From Branchiostoma floridae (lineage: Eukaryota; Chordata; Leptocardii; Amphioxiformes; Branchiostomatidae): DNA of 64,000 bases. The stretch spans positions 7,341,665 to 7,405,664 of the forward strand of contig NC_049986.1 of NCBI RefSeq assembly GCF_000003815.2, in the 5' to 3' direction. The first letter of the stretch is position 1, and every line of letters starts with the position of its first letter. Made by a program: the position numbers and the translations under genes. The notes beneath the pieces were generated by a model that ran no database searches, was not told where the DNA came from, and saw only the letters and a program-made list of their open reading frames with translations. Shown in pieces: positions 52,601 through 61,600 of this stretch.

Positions 52601-55600
52601 AAACACCTGTAAGAGACCAGGGTATTGCTATAACACCTGTAAGAGACCAGGGTATTGCTATAACACCAGTAAGAGACCAGGGTATGGATAAAACACCTAT
52701 AAGAGACCATGGTATACCTAAAACACGTGTGTAAGAGATAAAACACCAGTACGACACAATAGTATAGTATGAAAAAATTCTGCTAGAATTAAACTTTGTC
52801 AAAATCTTACTACATTTTTTTGTAACCCTTGAATCGTCTACTTGAATTGCACTTGAATCATCTACAAGATGTTGTCACTCACTGAGTCAGTCTGACTTGT
52901 ATCTGCTCTCTTATTGGTCAAAATGCTTTTTTGACTGACAGATGGATAGGTCTATTCTTGTGGTTGCACACTTCTCCCACCTGCTTCTCGGTACTGTCCG
53001 AATGCCATATCCTGGGGGTCCAGAGCAGCAGCACTGCCTATGTGTGTGCCTTCCTCCCCGTAGTTAGTCATGTAGAAGGAGATCCTCCCCTGGCGCTGGG
53101 CATTGTACAGGATCCCATCCATGGTACTCAGCATCACCATCTTCCTGTACATCTCCAACACTGTGTCTTTGGACAGCTACAGCAAGCAAGAAGCACATTT
53201 TTATAGTCACAATGATGTTAATTGAGTTTAGTATGGACCTACTAGTAGCTATCTATGGAAGTGCAGGGGAAATTCTGGCTTTAGTATCTGCTGACTGGCC
53301 GAATAGAGGTTTAGAAACTTAAATTTGCGGCTCCAGATGTCTTCCTGAGGGATGACTGCAGTGGTGCGATAGATGTAGGTTAGCTGAGGAATGAGTCCAC
53401 TCAACTATATATCTGGCTTTAGTATCTGATATTGTGAACATGGTATGATTACCCTTTTTGAGTGGCAGGTAGCTTATGAACTAGAGGGCTAGGGAATGAG
53501 TTGTGTCGGTGTGGGCCCCCCTAGCAGCTTTTCTTGTAATTGCAGGCTTGTGTGAAGAAATGTGTTCATTGTATAAAAGTTTTCTGTTACTTGCTCTGTA
53601 GGTACATCTATGATATAATTTTTCGTTCTGGTTTTTGATCTGTAAGGCTAGCACCTACAAATAAATTGTAACTTGTGTTGATAGCTTTTTACGTAATCTT
53701 GTTCAAAAAGAAATGCCAGTGAAAATATTCCGTCCTTAGAAATTGTGTGTAATGTTTACCTGTGGGTCCTGACTAGGCTTGAGTACCCTGCCCTCCCCAT
53801 CCATGACTCTATAGACAGGAGTGTCATGTTTACCTGTGGGTCCTGACTAGACTTCAGTATCCTGCCCTCCCCATCCATGACTCTATAGACAGGAGTGTCA
53901 TGTTTACCTGTGGGTCCTCACTAGACTTCAGTATCCTGCCCTCCCCGTCCATGACTCTATAGACAGGAGTGTCATGTTTACCTGTGGGTCCTGACTAGAC
54001 TTCAGTATCCTGCCCTCCCCGTCCATGACTCTATAGACAGGAGTGTCATGTTTACCTGTGGGTCCTCACTAGACTTGAGTATCCTGCCCTCCCCATCCAT
54101 GACTCTATAGACAGGAGTGTCATGTTTACCTGTGGGTCCTCACTAGACTTCAGTATCCTGCCCTCCCCGTCCATGACTCTATAGACAGGAGTGTCATGTT
54201 TACCTGTGGGTCCTGACTAGACTTCAGTATCCTGCCCTCCCCGTCCATGACTCTATAGACAGGAGTGTCATGTTTACCTGTGGGTCCTCACTAGACTTCA
54301 GTATCCTGCCCTCCCCGTCCATGACTCTATAGACAGGAGTGTCATGTTTACCTGTGGGTCCTCACTAGACTTCAGTATCCTGCCTTCCCCATCCATGACT
54401 CTATAGACAGGAGTGTCATGTTTACCTGTGGGTCCTCACTAGACTTCAGTATCCTGCCCTCCCCATCCATGACTCTATAGACAGGAATGCCTGGAGCCCC
54501 TTCAGGCAGGTGGAAGTCCATATTCAGGGTGAACTCTGCCTTGGTGGACCCTGGAAATTGTGGACGTTCCTCCTCCAGATCCAAGCCCTGTGTACTGGCA
54601 TACTGGCACTATGGAATGGAACAGTAAATGTCAATACGAAATGTTCAGATTTCATCAATTATTCCTCCGTCATCACTTTACTAATCATACGTTATTGTGT
54701 ATTCTTGGAAAGCTTATTTATTACTTGTACAGTACAATGATACCCAATTTGTCATGATCCTACTTTCAAAGGCCAAATAGCAGAGCTGTCTATGCAAGTA
54801 ATGTAATTCTTGAATTGTTAACAGTACCGTAACTCAATTTTAGTGACTTTTGCGGTCAACCAATGAAATTGAATCATCGCAGTCATTTGATTACTGTGCA
54901 GAAGTCAGCTAGAAGTATGGGACCACAGCTAAAATTGAATTCCTTGAAATCCCTTTCCCCGAACTGCTAAAATTACTAACTCAGCAACTGCAATATAAAT
55001 GGATTTACAGTAAGTTATAAAACAAGAGTGCCGAAATTCCCCTGCCAACATTGTCTGATGTTAGCATAATGTATTTGCATGAGAAAGGGTCACTTATAAG
55101 CCACTTATCTCTGGTAGGCACGATTGTGATTTGAAAGCCCAGTGCACCAGGATATATATTACTTTTCAAAACATTAGGACATCCATGTACAGAATCTGAT
55201 GCAATATCATTCTCTGAATGTGAAGTCTGATACTTTTGTCATCTTCTAGATGCAGAAGTAAATCCTTGAAAATTGACAGGTAGTGTAACTCAATTCCCAA
55301 GAGAGGGGGTGTCTTAGCATTGGTGCTGCACAATAGACTGCTAGTAGTTTTCAAAGGAGATCTTAATGTCCTATTCATTTTCCTTTGGCTACAATTAGTA
55401 TGAAACAGAACATGCAATGTCTGTTGCAGTTACCCAGATCTTGATAGATTCATTGCACCACTATTTTACAGATAAGCCTAAAATTAGTAAGGCAACAGAT
55501 CTGTAAGCATCTGTTTACCAAGGAGGTGTTTACAAACAACATGAAAGAAGTCACTAGAAAATCAGTCTTTTACAGAGTTGAGTGCTCATACTTACCTTTT

Positions 55601-58600
55601 GGTGTCTTAAAGGAAGTCCAGTGCAGGCAAGAGAAGGAAATTTGGGGCTGTTTTTATTGCACACATGCCTCAAACCTTGGAAGATAGCCGCAGAGCCTCT
55701 TGCCACGGCCATGCTGGCAGCCTTGCCTCCCATTCATTATCTGACCTCTGACCTCCTGTCCTGGTGTCATCTTACAGGTTCATCCAGGAGTCAGTGGGAC
55801 AAACCATTGTCTCAGCCTGTAGGGCAATTTTGTGTTCTGTAAATGCATTTAAGTTAGTGGAGATTTAGACACTGTTCACACTTTAAGAAAAAGGCAGATT
55901 AAGCACCAATCTGGATCATAATTTTGTAATCCGATTTAAAACATGCATTTACACTCATTTTCAGACAATTCAATTAATTGCCCACAGTCCAAACTGATTG
56001 CGATACTTTGACTTCTGGTTCTTTACTTTCATACGACATTGTTCATAGGTTTGGCAAACCCACTCTCAATCATCATCATGATCATACAGATATTAAATAT
56101 TGCAGTCTTGACAAGTTGCCATTAATTAACAGTTTCCACTATCAGACAAAATCGACTTATACTTTTTATGAGAAGTAACATGTGATAATTGTGTTCCCCA
56201 GGGCAGAGTTTTTGCACCTCCCTATTCAAGCTGTGAATGCCAGACTAGCCAACATCCAGCCCAACTCACTGGTTAGTGAACACTTTTTACTAGTTTCTGG
56301 TTCCTTTCCTCCAAAATAACCTCAGTAGAAAGGTAAGACTAAGAGTGACACTTTGATCGCTGCAATTCGGATCTTGTGATGGATGATTAAACACTGGTGT
56401 TTCTTGAATTAAACACCAATGTTTGATGAAATTCTATGTGTTACGGTGTCATAACCAATACAAAATGGGGCCTTCTGATTGGTCGACATCACCTGGCTAT
56501 ATGATTAATATACAACATAAATCAACAACTGTGTAAACTCTCTGTCTGAAGTGTGAGACATTTCAGGTAGCATCCACTGTCTTTCACCTGTCATGAGAAT
56601 GATTTCAGTTACAAATTTACTTGATTGTAATTTACATGGCAGGCACGAATTAAGTAGTTTACAGATCTTAAAATTGATATTTCAATGTGTTAACTACTAG
56701 CTATAAAACTGAGTGAGTGAGAGTGAGTAATCATGAGTTTTCCTCATACATTTTGTACTTTCAATAACTTGAAACAATGTTGCTTGACGTACTGTTTTGC
56801 AGGAAAATCAGTGGACCAGCGCTGCTCGGGACAGGTTGTTGAGTCTGACCAGAGACAAACCATTAGTAGCACTGGTCACCCAGGTGGACATCCAGGTAGG
56901 TGTTCCTTTTTTATCTTGACTTGTGACAGCTTGATACAGGGACACATTTTGTCACATGTTGTTCAGGGTTGGACATTAAAAGTCCACTAGCCTGATTGTC
57001 CCGGGCAAGTGAAGGTGCCAATCAGGCAAAGAGAAAGGGAAAGAGAGAGGGAAAGATTTATTCAAAAGTTTATGTATTAGAGACTCTGAGTACAAGTTTG
57101 CCTTCCTGTACAGAGTGCCCCATGTAGAAGAACCGTCTTGTCTGGGTATAAGTCTTTGGTTTTGATAGTCTTGACTGTTTTTTTTACTTCTTACCATGTT
57201 GACACCGTTGTGCATGTGCTGTGTTTACCACAGGGCCGAAAGTTGTCCCTATGTCCGTGTGACACAACCACAGACCAGGACATCCATATCAATGACACAC
57301 TAGTGAGTGAGGGACATGCCATCTTGTCTCCTGATGTCGACCTATGGTCCACTTCCGCAGACGTAAGTACTGTAACAGTAAGTTGTAGTAGTAGGCATCC
57401 GTCCATCTCGAAAGATGATGGTAGTATCTGGATTAAGGTGGTTAACAGCGTCTTCTAGATCTGTTGCTTTGTTGGCCAATCCTCGTGTGGCAGGTGCGGC
57501 CACACTTTGAGCACACGAAACTATAGAGTTCTGATTCATAAGTACAGTAAGTAAGGCCTAAAAAAGGCCTTTTCTGTTCAAACCTTGCAAAAATTTGGAA
57601 CCCAACTGTCCTTGGCTTACAGCTATAGGGCAAACTGTTTCATATTAAACTATTTCAAGTTTTCTTATACCCAGTTTGTATGTCTATGTAGCTATGTATA
57701 ATAGAAATCGTGAAATCCTGCATTTAAGTAGAAAAGGAGAAATGCTTCAAACAAATGGGGAAATGGGGAAACGCTTTGTACTGCCAAACAATATTCAACT
57801 AGCATTGTAACAAGGTGTGATGTTGAAGGTATTACTGCATTATCCGATTAAATGGTTTCATTTTGTTAATTTTGTTCATGCAGGCCGCAAACACTAAGTT
57901 GACTTCAGCTGGAGCATCACAGTCTGTCAATCAAAACTCTGATGTGCCTGTATCCACCAATCAGGAGACAGGAGGAGTTGCCCAGCTTCAGGACCTACAG
58001 GATGTTGTAATGCCTGGCATGATTGGCTCCATCTATCCCAGCCTCTTCCCTACCTTCCCTGATCTGTCTCATGGACCATTCGGCCAATCAGGTATGTACA
58101 TGTATGGTAATGGTGTATGTATGTATGTACTATTGCAATATCAAAGCTTGTTGCACTCAAATGCACTGTGCTCCCGAGGGGCAACCAGTGCTTTGAAAAC
58201 TTAGACTGTCAGACACAGATATCAGTCGTAGATAGGGGTACTTTTAGTTATCATTTTGTTTGTTTTTGTTTTTATCTAACCAAAAGTCAGGAATATTTTC
58301 CACATAATTGTATATAACTTATTATATATACAGATATGTAATGACATACCCAGCCATTCCTTGGAAAAAACTGGAAACTAGTGCAGATACTGCTTGGTAT
58401 ACATGCACTGCTGGACACTGCAGGGGTTCGGACACTACATAGCCACTGGTGTGCAGACACTTCTTTGAATACGGACACTACTGTGGGTACAGAACCTGCT
58501 GGCGTATACCCCTACTTGCGGTACGGACACTATAGAGGCACTGACAGTGCTGGGGGTTCAGACACTACAGCAAGGGACACACTTCATTTTTGTTGTTCAG

Positions 58601-61600
58601 TGATCACCGTCTAGTGGAAAGGGGTCTAAATTAGTCTCTTTCCGTCTTGTGTCCAGCTCCCCTGGACATGTCGTGTCCGTCTGACCGTCGGGAGGCGGCA
58701 GGTGAGGACCAGCCTGGTCCTGGCCAGGAGGATGCCCTGTTCATGCAGCAGGTGAGCCAGGAACTGGACATGGAGGAACCACAGGAGGAACCACCCAAGC
58801 CTAGGCACATCAAACAGTAAGTACAGCCAAGCCTAGGCACCTCAAACAGTAAGTATAGCCAAGCCTAGGCACATCAAACAGTAAGTACAGCCAAGCCTAG
58901 GCACATCAAACAGTAAGTACAGCTAAGCCTAGGCACATCAAACAGTGAGTGCAGCCAAGCCTAGGCACATCAAACAGTAAGTACAGTCAAGCCTAGGCAC
59001 ATCAAACAGTAAGTACAGTCAAGTCTAGGCACATCAAACAGTAAGTACAGCCAAGCCTATGCACATCAAACAGTAAGTACAGCCAAGCCTAGGCACATCA
59101 AACAGTAAGTACAGCCAAGCCTAGGCACATCAAACAGTAAGTACAGCTAAGCCTAGGCACATCAAACAGTGAGTGCAGCCAAGTGTAGGAACATCAAACA
59201 GTAAGTGCAGCACCGAGAAGGAGAGAGGTGCCGAAAATGATTGATATTGCCATGCGCAATGTTGGTAAATTCAGCGACAAAGACTTGCGCTCTAATATTC
59301 AAGGCACGCATACCTTCTGCTACGGCCAAAATGATCCTGTCGGGAACTCCAAATCCTCGCAAACTACGATTTTAAAACTTGGCTAAGGTTGACATACGGC
59401 CACCGTATGGTCGCAATAGACAGTGTTTCTGTATCTACGGGACCGGATATCGTGTGGCTGTGGTCGCGTTGGACAAGTGGCCACTACGGACTATTTCTTA
59501 ATGTCAATGGGAAAAATCCAAGGGACCGAGATATAGTAACCGCAATGTCCAGGTGGTCGCTATGCAAAGGTGGCCGCTAATACGGGTTTGACTGTAGTAC
59601 AGAACTTGAAGGCTAAAGCCTGGGTAGAAAGCCTTATTTGATATACATGTAACCTGTGCTGAATGGTCAAGGAATGTGTCGACTTTGAGATTGTATGATT
59701 TGGATTGTGAAAGTTTTCTATTTCGTGTATAAAATAAATGCAATTGTGTGCAATTTTACATCTGCGTATTTGTACACACAGGGTCCAGCTGACAGATGAG
59801 CACCATATAAGCATTATTAAGTACCAGGACAAGCCCTATGTGATCAGTGGGGAATTGTCTGCCTTCTTCTGGGACTCTGACCTCCTACGATCCATGGTGA
59901 GGTATTGGGGTGGGTTTTTCTTGTTAGACCGGTCCGGAAAAAATGCACCTAAAGAAATCAGTGGACCGGATTTGGGGCCAATTCAAAAATGAACAGATTA
60001 TACTGGCAGAGCTTTGAACATAACAAGACAAAGTAGAGGAGAGCTGGTAGTCTGCAGTCAAACTTGGTCTAAAGCAGAGGCATTTAGTGTTGTTTACATG
60101 AACTTCAAGATAGGATTTTAAAATGCCAGTGGACATTGGATACTCCATCAAACAAAATCCCATTAAGTAAGATGGACCATTGTTTTGAGCATTACCCATT
60201 CACAAATTTTCACAGATAACAGGTTCAGGTCCGATCCTGGAACTGATCTTCTGGACCGAGGCCGAACCTGTACCTGAATTTTCTGAACCGGTACCCAACA
60301 CTAGTCAGGTACCATTTGGGCCATTTTTGCTGTATACAGTAGAAGCCAGTTAATTGCACAACAGATTAATGCACGCTTCTGTTGACTGCACAGAATCCCT
60401 TAATCCCAAACCGGTGGTCCAGCTACATGTAGATAACTTTGCATTATTGCACCAGCCGGATAATTGCACAAAATTCACTGGCAAATAGGCCGTGCAATTA
60501 AGCGACTTTTACTGTATATGCCTAGGGCTGTGTACCTAAATACCCGTACCTGTACCGTACCTTTAAAATTGTTTAGGTACAGGTTTAACATGTAGGTAGA
60601 GGTCCTTAACATCTGTGTACCTGTACCTGTACCTAAACAAACTAGATCACTATTGAACACCACTTTTTGAGACTAAAGATAAGTAAATTCCAAATCATAG
60701 ATGACAATTGTGATTATCTTGCCATTGAAAATTAAGAAAACTTTGTCTTGAGGTTCAAATATGTAAATCCTAATACAAAGATGACTATTACTCACTGAAA
60801 AAGACAGTTAGCTATATTTATAACTTACAAATAGTTGATCAAACTTGTTTAGGTACAGGTAAAGGTCCGGACGTGTACCTAAACCTGTGGACCCTAATTT
60901 CTTTAGGTACAGAGCTCTATATACATGTATGCCTCCTCACCTCCTTGTAATAGTAGGCTATGCTGCAATACTACAAATTTAGGGTCTCATTGATGTATTA
61001 CTCCAAGTGGGTACCCTAAAAGAGATCCGAGCCAAAAAATAAACGGCTGCATGGACGCATGTTTTCAGCGGTGAGAAATTCCCTTTTAGCCAGCGGAACT
61101 GATCTCAAAAGTTAGCTTGGTGAAAGCTCGTTTGTATCTGAAGAAATTAGCAGGTAAAGTTTTGCAGCCGCACGCTAGGTCCTGGGTTCTGAGTGGTGCG
61201 GTTGTACACTAGCAGCGAAAAAGTGCCCTTTGTGGGGATTAACTAATGGTAGTTTGTAATTGCTATAAAAAAAGCACCTATGTATAGTTGACTTTGGCAA
61301 TTTTCCCCCACGATATAGGGTAAATGTGCTCAACATAGAATGAAAAATATGCTAAAATTTCATGTAGCTTTATTATGAATACGCCCATGTAAACCACGAA
61401 TTATAACATGGAAGTCTATGGGAAGAAAAAACTCATCAATGAGACCTTATTTTTGTGGTGACCTCTCCACTGCAAAATCACCGAGTTGTGTTTCCTTTGT
61501 ATCACTACTATAATTGTTTCAACCACTAAGGCCATGTTGATTTAATCATATGGATGACATCCTCTGGGAACCAAAAAACTGATGGAAGTGTGCGAATAAA

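Noticed and set aside
52513-52802. Repetitive peptide-like frames on both strands
   Set aside because: Translation of the acceptor-side minisatellite of BCKDHA exon 4.
55582-55842. Plus-strand 86-codon frame
   Set aside because: Shadow of BCKDHA exon 1, which is supported on the minus strand by the targeting peptide, splice donor and frame.
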